Positions 10,721 to 22,201 of a DNA stretch of 64,000 bases are shown here, one piece after another. The DNA is from Lantana camara (lineage: Eukaryota; Streptophyta; Magnoliopsida; Lamiales; Verbenaceae): positions 95,824,001 to 95,888,000 of the forward strand of contig CM074858.1 of the NCBI GenBank assembly GCA_037501455.1, written 5' to 3'. Position 1 is the stretch's first letter, and each line of letters opens with the position of its first letter. The position numbers and the translations under genes were made by a program. The notes under the pieces were generated by a model that was given only the letters and a program-made list of their open reading frames with translations, ran no database searches and had not been told where the DNA came from.

Positions 10721-12553
10721 GCCTCTTTCTTCTCGTTATGGTTGCGAGATGAAAGAAACGTTTATATTTATCCCTAAATTGGAGTCAATTAATTCTCAAG
10801 TCTTAAAACTAAATAATCTCTTCTTCTTGAAATAGTTAGTTATATTCTGTCATCAATTATTTCTCCAAATCTTCCGAATATTTACATTAATTTCTCATAC
10901 ATAATGCACTAGAAATTTTTTATAAATTTATTTTTTTTTCACTTTTTCACACACATTGAAAACTGTTCAATGATCATTGTTCTAGAGCAATGACCCAAAG
11001 TCCTATATTTAACACTTTGTCATGTCCTTTATAAATATATTTGTAAATTTCACAATTGTCACTCTAAGAAAATCCCGATGTTAATGCGAGAATTATAACT
11101 TAATAAGAGATATGGATTATAAGGTAGCACAAATTGGTTATAAAGTTGTTTATTGCGATCTTGGACCATCAGTGCGATTCTACTCCTTCCACAGATCGGA
11201 TATCCATCTTTACCTTGCGTTCTGTTTTCATAATATGAACATGAGTAACGATATCTACATTCTCCATCCATCATACAAAATTTGTTATTTCATCTACATG
11301 ATTTATGTACCATGTGTTTTATAACTCACTCATAAAGTTGGAGATTATTTTCCTAATAAAAAATTTTTACACAAAAAATTGATCAAGTTGATTGTGTGCT
11401 ATAATTTTATATTTTAACCAAAAAATTATCAAAATATGAGCATATGACAACCATTTCTTTTGAAACTTGATTGTATGAATATGTCCAACCACATTTTCAG
11501 AAATCTCCTTACTGAATAAGTGATATTTTAAATTTTGTAACTTTTCTCAAAAAATTTGTGACGTCTTTCAAATCATGATCACTAAATGATACAATTAACA
11601 ACTGATTATTGAGTGACATCATTATTGAATCAAAATATTATTTGGGTTTGTCCTTAATTTGGTATGTGCGTCATTATACATCAAAATAAACTATTCTTTC
11701 TTTTAACTAACTATTTTTTATCTCTTTTTAATTCTCTATTTACTATTGATCTTGCATTCCATTTTTTTATTTAGATTTCTCTAACGAACATTATTTAAGA
11801 TTTATATTAATATTTTACTATTTATTTTATATATATATTAGAAATAATTAAAAGAGTAAATTAATATAAAAAAACTCAAGGAATGTTTAATTGAACACCA
11901 TAAAAATAATTTATAAAATTAAATTATATCTTATTTTTACATGCACACATATTAAGTTTCCTTAGAATTCTTAATTTAAAGTAACTTTGGTCTGACGATC
12001 TGCAATTCTAAATTGTGATATATATTAAATGTAAGAAATCAGAAACCCTATTTATACTATTTAATATATATATACTATGTTAATTATCCTATCTAAATAA
12101 CATTTACACATTTAATTTATATTTTATTATATAAACTAATGAAATATTATATTATTAATTATATTTAGATAATTATAATTATATTAATATTAGTTAATTG
12201 AAAATTATTTTATATAAATTATTCAATTATATTATTTTGATAATTAGATATGTTTATAAAATTATAATATGATTATAATTAAAGAAAGTTTATGAACTTA
12301 GATAATTAGAATTATGGAGTTATATAATTAGAATTACATTAGGATTGATTTAATGAAACTTATCTTATTTAACTCATTCAATTTAGATCATATTTTATTT
12401 TAATTAATTATCAAATTTTATTAAAATTATCAAGTGAATTAATTTAATGTTTTCCAATTCGTTAGATATATCTTATTATAACATTTTAAATTATAGAGTT
12501 TTAAATTAAAAAATAGACAACTTATATTATGAGTTTTGAATACATTTAACTAA
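10721..12553. other. AT-rich spacer, no gene seen
   Basis: The sequence is AT-rich with short homopolymer and dinucleotide runs and only short open frames that match nothing I know. It may contain older, unrecognisable transposon DNA. No promoter, RNA gene or repeat structure could be supported. Confidence 0.6.
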
Positions 12554-12563
12554 TATATTAACA
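12554..12563 (+). repeat. Target-site duplication of MULE-like fold-back element, left
   Basis: TATATTAACA here matches TATATTAATA at 31,649-31,658 with one mismatch. The copies directly flank the outer ends of the inverted arms. A duplication of 9-10 bp is the size produced by Mutator-like transposases. Confidence 0.65.
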
Positions 12564-12985
12564 GGGTTAATTACAGATAGCTCCCACGGGAGTATTAGGA
12601 ACTATAACTTGTGATCCTCTTAGTCAAACAATTACACATACACCATTAAGGAGTTTGAAAATTACACAAAACACCCATGAATTAAGGTTTTTTTAAATAT
12701 TTTATGACATCATCAAAATTTTAACTTGATTTCCCTATTTTGACCCTTAGTTTAGTATATATTTGAATTAGTATTGAAAATTTAAATTTAATAAATTAAA
12801 TCACTAATTAATATAAAATAATATGATTTTGTCATTTTAAATATTAAATTATATTTATAGAAAATCTAAATTTAATGGGTTAAATATATTATTAGAAAAC
12901 GTAATATATACAGATATATATAAAGTGACAATATATAATTAATATATATATAATAAGGTAATATTTATATATGTTATATATCATA
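12564..12985 (+). mobile_element. Left arm of MULE-like fold-back element
   Basis: This arm starts GGGTTAATTACAGATAG and is the imperfect reverse complement of 31,119-31,648: shared blocks include AACTTGTGA-CCTCTTAGTCAAACAATTACA and TACACAAAACACCCAT. Without the inserted Tat element the two arms would make a roughly 950-bp element that is almost all inverted repeat, with no transposase. The terminal GGGTTAATTACA and the long target duplication point to a non-autonomous Mutator-like or MITE family, also represented at 62,200-62,602. Confidence 0.75.
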
Positions 12986-12990
12986 CCTAT

Positions 12991-13812
12991 TAATGGGTCT
13001 GAATATGGGGTACAGAGTCCAATCACTTTAGAATTTGTTTAGGGGAGGAAACCAGTAGATGTTCGCCGGAAAAGATGAGGGTTCTACCTGCTAGGACAAA
13101 CACAAAAACGAAGTCAGAAGGCCAAGTTGGGGGAACTGGGGGTGATTCCCAGATTGGCTCTCCGACGCTCAAGTCAGATGAAGATCTGAAAGAGATAATA
13201 TGCTAAGTATGGAGTTGCAATAATGAAAGTTGCTTATAATGGAGAAGATGAACTCGCGTATTTATAGTTGAGGGTCAGGGACCCTTTGGTCATTTGCACC
13301 GTGTGGTCCTGGCCGAGTGTTGCCCTAACACGTGGCGTTGAGAGAGAGAAACCTAGGAGGAATCTTCTGCAAAAGCTGGTGGAAGTTAGTGTTGGCAACA
13401 GTGGCAGGTGCGCAGGTAGGTACGGGGTGTCAGAAAGCCGTTTTGGGGGTAACGAGGGCTTAAGAGCACGCTCATATCAACTAAGAGCCTTGGAGACCAA
13501 GGAATCTACTAGGGGATGAAAGCCAAGGCTCATACGAAGAGGAGTAGAAGCTTCCCTGAGGGAGAGTGGCACTCGAAGAGAGCTTCTTTGGCTGATTGGA
13601 GCTTTAGCTATATAGTATGAATCGCGCTCGTCAGAGAGCGGCAATGTTGATCACGTGTATATGTGGCAGGGATGCCACTTGTCTTGGAGGAAGGCTGACG
13701 CTTGTAGGGTCCGAGCGCTCATGTATAGTTACCTTAATCATAAGAGGACAGGTGTTGTCATCTTGAGTTGCCACGTGTCTAAACGTGGGACGAGCGTGTT
13801 TTGACCCCATCA
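12991..13812 (-). mobile_element. TatA 3' LTR
   Basis: The 822-bp LTR begins TAATGGGTC (the partner begins TGATGGGTC, so the terminal TG is mutated) and ends GACCCCATCA. A TATA box lies on the minus strand at 13,259-13,266 (CTATAAATAC). By eye the two TatA LTRs differ at several positions per 200 bp, which is much more than the TatB LTR pair, so TatA is older. Confidence 0.9.
13259..13266 (-). promoter_or_regulatory. TATA box in TatA 3' LTR
   Basis: On the minus strand the sequence reads CCCTCAACTATAAATACGCG. The same ACCCTCAACTATAAATA core occurs in the other Tat LTRs here (30,556-30,563; 44,753-44,760; 46,578-46,586; 58,043-58,050), so it is the conserved LTR promoter. Confidence 0.75.
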
Positions 13813-14142
13813 TTTTACCCCCCATTTCTGTAGTCCTTAGTGATAAGGACTGTAGAATTCTATCAATGTACTCCATTGAGCGTTTCGCTCGTAAGAGGCA
13901 TGGCGTGTTGGACAATCACCTTTCTGATGGTGCCATAAATGCGGTCTCTTCATCTGACCGCTTGTAACGTTCATGCATTAAATGCAGTCTTTTCTTCTGA
14001 CCACTTGGAGCTTCTAAGCATTAAATGTTGAGGCGCGTGAGACTTGGGAAGTACGTGAAGGTTCAATAAAGTGAACGGTTTCCTAGTCGGGAAATGATTG
14101 CAATTTTGAATTTTTTGGCAGAAACATACCAACTTCCATCCC

Positions 14143-14150
14143 TATAAATA
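14143..14150 (+). promoter_or_regulatory. TATA box of the TatA antisense gene
   Basis: CCTATAAATAAGGGATTC lies 289 bp upstream of the antisense gene's ATG at 14,432 and outside the LTR. TatB has CCCTATAAGTATGGGATTC at the same relative position (57,170-57,161, minus strand). The conserved box and distance suggest a dedicated promoter, not read-through from the LTR. Confidence 0.65.
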
Positions 14151-14279
14151 AGGGATTCTGTATCCATTCCACTTTTTACGCGAACACATCTTCAAAGCAG
14201 ACATTTGCGAGAAAACTCTTTGTACACAAGTTCCAAAGCATCCACAATCTTCTTCGCAGTTTTTCTAGAAAACTCCAAG

Positions 14280-14361
14280 GTAATTCTCCGTGAAATCCTC
14301 TAACTTTGCTAACCTTAGAATCAAATTAGGATTTAGTAAACCCACAAGCTTTACTTTCCAG
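14280..14361 (+). other. Probable 5'-UTR intron of TatA antisense gene
   Basis: The donor CCAAG|GTAATTC and acceptor TTTACTTTCCAG|AAATCCC bound 82 bp between the TATA box and the start codon. TatB has CAAG|GTAAACTCC and TTTCTTTCCAG|AAAACTCCC at the equivalent place (57,029-56,921). Conserved splice signals in diverged copies support it; transcript evidence is not available. Confidence 0.5.
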
Positions 14362-14431
14362 AAATCCCAAATCTGTTCGAAAATCCCTCTCTTCCAAAAT
14401 CCTCATATCTTTCCCAGAATCCACCATAGTC

Positions 14432-17397
14432 ATGGCCAGAGATCATGTAGAAGAATTCACCCGTGAAGTGGAAGACATGGCTACCCAAAGTTCGTCTCCG
14501 ACGGGTTCTCCTAGGGACGAGGAGTTGGATGCGTCCGCGATGGCCATAGATGAAAGGAACCCAGGTGGGGTTGAACATCTCTTTAAAGAGATGAATCTGG
14601 TAATGGAGGCGGAGAGGCGGGGGTGACTCTCCCGATAACAGAGAGCGCAACTCACCCTCATCGCCACACCGTGACGGTGGCCATTGCAGCCCCGGCTCTG
14701 GAACCCGAGGAAGGAGCGGGGCCCTCAGAAAGATCCCGTGACAAAGGTAAGAGCAAGAAAACTCAGAAGCCCAAGAAAACCAAAGGGCCAAACGAGGGTG
14801 AAGGCTCGGGCATGCAGGCGACCGATCGCACCCTGGATGAAACTCCCAACACATCACTCTGGGGGAAATAAATTTTGTTATGGCCCCAATCTTCTGGGAC
14901 AAGCGTTACAAATGGAGAATCCCTGCCAAGCACGAGCGCGCCAACCATCCCCCACCTGGCGAAATGGCGGTATACAAGGATGCAATTGGCTCGGGGGGCC
15001 TACGATTTCCAATTCCAATCCCAGTGGCCTCTATTCTGAATGATTTAAATCTCTGCCCTTCACAAATCGTGCCCAACGGCCTCGCTTTGATATCCAGCTT
15101 TGTGATCCTCATGAAATGCGCTGGATTCGAGCCTTTGATGCGGAATTTCAACGCCCTATTCCAAGTAGTGAGCTCACCGCGCTCGTCACCTGAGGCGGGT
15201 TACTTCTACTACATTCAAGCGAAGGCCCACTTGAAACTGATTAATTCTCCCTCAACCACTTATGGCCCAGATTGGAAGGAGAAGTATATTTTTGTCCGAG
15301 CCCCAGAAGATGATAATTTCGGGGTGGCCCGAGAGTGGATATCTCATGGGAAGGGATCCCTCGTAAAGAGCCGTTTGGAATCTGCCTTCCCTAAGGACTG
15401 GGCCAAGAACTTGGCTGGGGCGTTGATGGACGAGGGCCACCTAATTCAAGCCAAGGACTGGATAGATGATGCAAAACTCATGTTCCTTTGCGGGCTCACT
15501 AACGACCCTCATTATCTCAGCAACCCTCCCGCTCGAGATTTGGAGAGAGACGGTTAGACTTTAGGGCGCTAACTTTTAGATAGGGATACTAACTGTACCT
15601 TGCTTTTATAACTTGCTTTTTGTAAAAATTTTCCAAGGGTTTCTGACCCTCGTTTTCGCCTTTTTTACAGGAGTAGACATTTTAAGTATGGCTGGAGGTA
15701 TTAGAAGCGCTGCCAGGTTTGCCAATGCTAACAGGCGTCAAGCCCAGCAAGGAGATCAACAAAATCCCCGAGGCCGTGGAGCAGGCCGGGGTGACGGTCG
15801 TGGCGGCCACCGAGGCGCCAACTTAAGCACCGCACCTGGTGCTCAAGGGCCACAAGGACGAGGGGAGAACCGAGCGGCAAATACCGAAAACCGCATAGTG
15901 GTACGGTCACCAACCGCTGCAGATACGAGGGTGGTCAACCTTAATGCTGTCAACCCAACGAGGTCCCCTGCGAGCGTGGTAATAAGCGAGGCTCAGGAGG
16001 GCTCTAGCCAAACCTCCCACAAGAGGAAGAGAATGCCTGATGCCTTCGTCATAACAGGCAAGGGCAAACAAGTTGTGGAAGGCCCCAAGGGTGGCGACGG
16101 TGAAACCTCCTCCTCAGAAGAGGAGCATTTATGGGATTTCGACCGCGGGGGGACAGGAGCTACAAGGGCTCCGCAGACGGGGTGCAGTATTGTTAAGGCA
16201 TGGGACATTGTCCCATGGTATTAGCCAAAATCTGTACGAGAGGGCCCAATTTACTGCGGATCACAAGCACCTGTACTCCGAGTCTGTGGAGAAGGTGACA
16301 AGCGACATGGTTCAAGCCCTTATCTCCATAAGTTTCCTTTCCTTTGTAATTTCAATCTCTTTTGAAAGTGTTGTTCTTCAATTTATTTGCTAACACTTTT
16401 GCCTTTTCGAGCCCATGCAGCAAGTACTCCCGAGGGCGAGAAATATACAGATGCGCGCCACGGTCTACGCTGGCCAGAAGGCAAAGTACAAGAAAATGGC
16501 GCGCTAGAACGATCCTGCTCAGTTACAGGAGGCATTGGATACAGAGAAGGCTATGTACCTTTCTCTTAAGGAGGAGCACAATAAAATGGAGGCCGAGATG
16601 AAGAAGTTGCAAGATGACTTCACGAATGCTGAGAACGCTCGAAGGAGTTGGCTCAACGAATTCAACAACCTTAATGAGAGCCACAACAAACTTACGGAGG
16701 ATCGTAATGCCTGGAAAAAGAGGGCTGCTGATGCGGAGAAAAAATACGCAGACACCATGGATCAACTTCCTCACCGCATTGAGCAATCAGTCAAAGAAAC
16801 GCTTATAAAATTCTGTCACTCCAAGGCATTCAATTTTGCGGCCTCTTTGCATTGCTTAGACGAGGCTCAAAAGGCCTTCAATTTGGCCATTGAACAAGGG
16901 ATTCACAAGGGCTTGACAGATCTGGCCATTCGTGAGGCGGAAGGCATGGGGCTCATATTCAACGAGCGCTGCGTGGAGGATGATGACGATCGTGATGATC
17001 CTGAGGCTAATATCTCTGAACCAGAATATAACTTCCTGGTCAATCTTATCCAGGATGAGTACATGGCAGCCCATCCTCCAGAAGAAGCCTCTCAGGCTGA
17101 ACAAAGTGAGGGAAATAACGTCGTTAATGCCTCATCTGAAAACCCTCCAGCAGACGAGCCTCAAGCGCCCATCGTTAATACCTCCGCTCTTGTTGCTGAA
17201 AATGTCCCCATCCCTGCCAATGAAGCCAATGAGCCCAATGCTCCACAAGCGCCAGGAAACAATGAGCCTGAGCCTCCAGCTGCCCAGCACCAAGATGAAA
17301 ATGCCCCCCAGCACAAGAGCCGGAGGGCCCAGTTCATCGTCCTGTGGCTCAAAATATCTTAGAGGTTTTAGATGAAGACGTCGCTCCTGCCTCTTGA
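14432..17397 (+). pseudogene. TatA antisense gene (Transposase_28-like, three coding exons), decayed
   Basis: The gene lies opposite to gag-pol, between pol and the 3' LTR. Exon 1 (14,432-15,552) holds a region resembling the plant family named putative gypsy-type transposase (Transposase_28): PPPGEMAVY, GGLRFP, LNDLNLCPSQIVPNG, then FNALFQVVSS and FYYIQAKAH. A GT-AG intron of 118 bp (15,553-15,670) joins in frame to exon 2 (15,671-16,327), a low-complexity basic/acidic linker (RRQAQQGDQQN, KRKRMPDA). Intron 2 (16,328-16,420) has lost its donor, reading ATAAGT where TatB has GTAAGT. Exon 3 (16,421-17,397) is a long coiled coil, then an acidic Pro/Glu-rich tail. Frameshifts near 14,615, 14,855, in exon 2 and near 17,315, and a stop near 16,505, show decay. 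The family resemblance is from memory; the function is unknown. Confidence 0.75.
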
Positions 17398-17684
17398 AGT
17401 TCCTCCTCATCAGATTATGTTGCAATTCTCCTTCTTCTGACTTAGTGCCTTTCTTTTTGTAAGAATGTTGTGGGCCCCCGCGCCCTTGTTTTGTAATTTT
17501 TGGCGAAGAGCCTTAATTAATGAAATTCTTCTTTTCCCTCATAATGTTCTTCTTTTAGCTCCTTGATTTTGAAATTTTACTTTGCGCTTGTTGTAACAAA
17601 ATCTTGTAATACTAAGATTGTGTGTAACAGGCTCAGTAAAAATTGTATCATTTAGCTAAGTCTTAAAACTTGAGAAATTTTGCT

Positions 17685-17912
17685 AAGTCTTGAGCAATCA
17701 TGGGGGTCTTACTGTGAGGCTGCCCTCATTCAAGACTTGTGAAAGTTTTGCTTAACTTGGAAAATTTTGCTAAGTCTTGAATAATTACGATGGTCTTACT
17801 GAGAGGCTGCCTTCGTTCAAGACTTGTGAAATTTTTGCTTAACTTGGAAAAGTTTGCTAACTCTTGAGTAATTACGAGGGTCTTACTGAGAGGCTTCCCT
17901 CGTTCAAGACTT
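17685..17912. repeat. Three tandem hairpin repeats in TatA 3' region
   Basis: Three copies of a unit of about 87 bp start at 17,685, 17,772 and 17,858. Each begins AAGTCTTGA, carries GGGTCTTACTG and TGCCCTC, and ends TTCAAGACTT, so each can fold back on itself. They lie between the 3' ends of the antisense gene (17,397) and pol (18,348). TatB has three equivalent units at 53,504-53,722. Amplified tandem repeats in the 3' untranslated region are known from Tat-lineage elements such as Retand. Confidence 0.8.
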
Positions 17913-18347
17913 GTGAAAATTTATGCCGAATGACGTTACCGTTTAACGAGTGCGCTTGTATCTGTTAATTTTTAGGACTTGCATGCGATCCCGTTTTCGA
18001 GCGCGAGGCGTTGTGATAAACGACCAAGGCCTACTAGGATTTTCCTCGCATTCTTTCTCTGACTCATCTGGTTGGTTGTGAGCGTTACCAGGCTATCCTG
18101 ACGAGGGCGTCCCCCCACGTGGAGTAGAGCGCTGGCAAGCGTAACCCATGGGCAGTAACATCGTGCGTACTAGGACGGATTGCCAACCACGCTCGTGGAA
18201 ACGAGGGACGTGGGTCATATCCATTTGCGTAATTTAAAAGCAATAATACAGAAATATTCAAGAGAATGCATTATAACTGACTTGAGATTTGAAGTAGTAT
18301 ACAGAACTTACTAGAGGGATTGTTACATCATCATTCCTAGAGAGCTG

Positions 18348-21300
18348 TTAAACATAAAACCGTCGGAGGTTACATGCGTTCCAAGGGCGAGGCAAGCGCT
18401 CGCCTTACAGTGTCTCCAGGGTGTAAGTGTTGTTAGCTCTGATTTGTATGACTTTGAACAGCCCTTCCCAGTTGGGGTCCAATTTTCCCACATGCTTGGA
18501 TATTTCCACTTTCTTCAAGACCATGTCTCCCAGCTGGAAAGTTCTTTCTCTCACACGTTTGTTGTATTATTGTGCCACGGATGCCTTATATCTGTGTATT
18601 TTAGCCCAGGCCTTGTCTCTTCTTTCCTCCAATAGGTCCAACTCCAGGCTCCTGTTATCTTTGTTAAGCTGAGGCTCGAAATAGGCTACACGAGCGGATT
18701 CGTTTATAATTTCTGCTGGTATCATTGCTTCGGACCCATATACGAGCGCCAAAGGTGTCTCGCCAGTGGCTGATCGTGGCGTAGTGCGATAAGCCCAAAG
18801 TGCCCCTTGCAATTCTTCTGCCCATTCACTCTTTTTGCTTTCTAGCATTGTTTTCAGATGCTATAGAATGACGCTGTTGGTGACTTCCGCCTGTCCATTG
18901 GCTTGGGGATGGCCTACAGAGGTAAAGCGTTGTTCAATCCCTAACTCTGAACACCATTCTCGCGTGTCAGCTGCTATGAACTGGGATCCATTATCTGAAA
19001 TGAGCACCCTCGGTATACCATACCTGCAGATAATGTTTTTCCAAATGAAATCCCTCACGACCCTGAAGGTAATCTTTGCTACGGCTTCAGCCTCGGCCCA
19101 TTTGGTAAAATAATCGACATCTAAAATGACAAACTTCTTTTGTCCGACCGCGATGGGCAAGGGACCTACGATGTCGATCCCCCATTGGTCAAAGGGCCAT
19201 GAGACATCTATAGGAATCATTTGTGTGGCTGGTAGTTGAGGGAGGATAGAATGAAATTGACACTTAGGGCATTTTCTGGAAAACTCAATGGCGTCTTGGA
19301 GGACTGTGGGCCAATAAAACCCACACCTCATGACCTTTTTAGCTAGGATAAGCCCTCCTGAATGGTTTCCACAGCTTCCATTGTGAATAAGCTCGAGCGT
19401 TTCTTTTGCTTGCGAGGGCCTTAGACATCTCATCGGGGGTCCATGAAATGACTTTTTGAATAGCCTTCCCTCCGAGTCTAAAGAAAATCGAGGGGCCTTG
19501 TTTCGGACTTTCCGAGCCTCCACCTTGTCAGGGGGACATACGCCATCTCTAAGAAATCTGATAATATAGTCAAGCCAACAAGGCTCGTGCGGATCAATCA
19601 TAGCGACCATCTCCTTGGCGATTCTCTCCTTGATCAAAGGCTCTTCTGCTCTAAGGAACGTGACAGAACGCTCGGAAGTACCTTCCAACGCCGAGGCAAA
19701 TTTTGAAAGAGCGTCAGCACGCTCATTTTCTGCTCATGGGACCTGAAGTAGATGGAACTCTTTGAACTTCCCAATGATTTCCCTGGCTTTGCTCAAATAC
19801 TGCACCATGGTGGTTTCTCGAGCCTCATAAGTCCCTTCAATCTGGCTCGCAATTAACTTTAAATCAACATAAGCGGTGATTCTAGAGGCTCCATTCTGAA
19901 AAGCAATTTTCAATCCTTGCACAAGGGCTTCATATTCTGCCTCATTATTGGTGACTTGAAAATCCAACCTGATTGCAAAGTCTAACTCAATCCCATTGGG
20001 GTCTCTAAGGGTTACCCCTGTCCCTCCCCCCTGAGAGGTTGAGGAACCATCTGTGTGCAGAACCCATAGCCCCTCGCTCTCTGGAACAGCAGGTGCCAAG
20101 CCGAAGCGTTCAACCAGCAAATCCGCTACAACCTGTGCTTCTATAGCGGTTCTGGGCTCGAAACTTAAGTCAAACTGACTCAACTCAATGGCCCATTTTA
20201 TCAATCTTCTAGATACATCTAGCTTGGATAACACTTGCTTCAAAGGCTGATCAGTGATGACCGTTATTGAGTGCGCTTGAAAGTAAGGCCTCAATCGTCT
20301 TGATGTGTTGATGAGGGTAAACGTAAATTTCTTGATTTCCAGGTACTTTTTCTCGGCCCCTTGTAAAATTTTGCTCAAATAATAAACGGGCAAGTGCTTA
20401 CGTTCCCGTACAGCTATCAGTACCGCGCTCGTTGCCTCAGTTAAAACGGAGAGGTACATAAATAGCCTTTCGTCTTCAACGGGTTTGGTCAGGAGCGGAG
20501 CGCTCGAAAGGTAAGCCTTCTCACACTCCTCAGTCCAAGCAAAATTTCGTGTGTTTCGCAAAATTTTGAAGAAAAGAAGGTTTCTGTCCGCCGAGCGTGA
20601 AATGAACCTGTTCAGGGAAATGATTTTTCCCACTAACACTTGCACTTCCCGGAGGTTTCGAGGGGAGGGGATCTCCGAGATAGCCTTGATTTTCTCGGGG
20701 TTGGCTTCAATCCCCCTCTGACTGACCATATAGCCCAAGAACTTTCCCCCTCATACACCAAAAGTACATTTTGAAGGATTTAATTTCATCCCATACTGGC
20801 GCAAAACGGAAAAAGTGCGCTTAAGATCCTCCAGATGGGAGCCCTGACGCTCGCTCTTGACTATCATAACATCGACGTAAGCCTCCATGGATCCTCCAAT
20901 TTCTTTTTCAAACATCTTGTTAACCAGACGCTGATAAGTGGGTCCAGCGTTCTTGAGCCCAAAAGGCATGACTAAGATGCAATAAACCCCCAAGTGAACG
21001 ACAAATGAAGTTTTGGGGCGGTCCTCCGGGGCCATAAAGATTTGATAGTACCCTTGAAAGGCGTCCATCATGCTCATGAGTTCACATCCGGCTATCGAAT
21101 CCACCAATTGGTCTATCCGGGGCAATGGATATGGATCCTTAGGGCAAGCCTTGTTAAGATCAGTAAAGTCATTGAACATACGCCATTTATTTGCGCTCTT
21201 GGGCACCAATACCACGTTACACAACCACTCTGGATATAAAATGGGCTCAATGTACTGGGCCTCTAGAAGCTTGTTAACTTCTTCCTCAATGACTTTCTTT

Positions 21301-22201
21301 CGAAAACCGTGTACATCCCGTTTCTTCTGCTTTATGGTTTAAACGAGGGATCCACATTGAGCCTGTGGACTATGACGCTCGGGTCAATCCTTGTAAGGTC
21401 AGATGCTTTCCATGCGAAAACGTTAATGTTTTCTCTGAGGAAGTCAATCATCCTAATCTGCGAGGGTCCTAAGAGGTTGGACCCAATCTGAGCAGTTTTA
21501 TCCTTGTTCCCTGGTTCTAGCTCAATAGTGAGAAATTTTTCTGAGGGCTCGATCCTCACTTCGGTACGGGGAAGCTCGAGCGCCCTCTTCTTTCCTATCA
21601 AACGTCCATCATTAAGGGGCTCGTCACCCTCACGCTCATCTCCCTCAGAGGAGGATTCTTCTACGGTCCCCGACGGAGTATTTTCGAGGGAACCTTTGGC
21701 GCTGGGATCTTTTTTCTTGTTCTTTTTCTTGTTCAACTTGGCCCTCTTACGCACGGGGACCATCCTCCTCCAAATTGGGGAAATCAATGGATTTCTTGGT
21801 GGACCCGATTTGGAATGCCTTCTCTGCCTTAGGCTTTCTGAGGGATAGCGTGTAGCATTCCCAGGCCTCTCGTACGTTGCACAAAATTTCTCCAACGCCC
21901 TCGGGGGTGGGGAACTTGATTTTCTAGTTGTAGGTGGAGATAATAGCTTTAAAATCAACGAGGGTTGGTCGTCCAACTATGATGTTATAGGGAATATCAA
22001 TCTCCACCACGGCATATGTGACCATTAGCGTTTTGCGCTGCGGGGCTCGGCCAAATGAAGTGGCCAAGCGAATTTGCCCTCGTGGGACGACCTCCGAACC
22101 TCCAAAGCCAATGAGGGCTGTTTTGAGGGGCTCGAGCGGGATGTTGGTAACATTCATCTTTTGGAACGTAGTGTAGGGAAAAACGTTAACTGAGCTCCCA
22201 C
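18348..22201 (-). pseudogene. TatA pol: protease C-part, RT, RNase H, extra RNase H, integrase
   Basis: The polyprotein remnant on the minus strand resumes at SGSSVNVFPY right after the TekC LTR (22,201) and ends WNACNLRRFYV at the stop 18,350-18,348. In order: protease tail; RT (LVPKSANKWRMFNDFTDLNK; active site now YVDV instead of YVDD, near 20,870); retroviral-type RNase H; archaeal-type RNase H (HTDGSSTSQGGG, NNEAEYEALVQG, AYVD); integrase with the H-H-C-C zinc site (HNGSCGNHSGG, CPKC) and D-D-E residues (GIDIVGP, SDNGSQF, GQAEVTN). Several stops and frameshifts (near 18,850, 19,732, 20,745, 21,330 and 21,930) break it. With the catalytic Asp of RT replaced it cannot copy itself. Confidence 0.9.
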
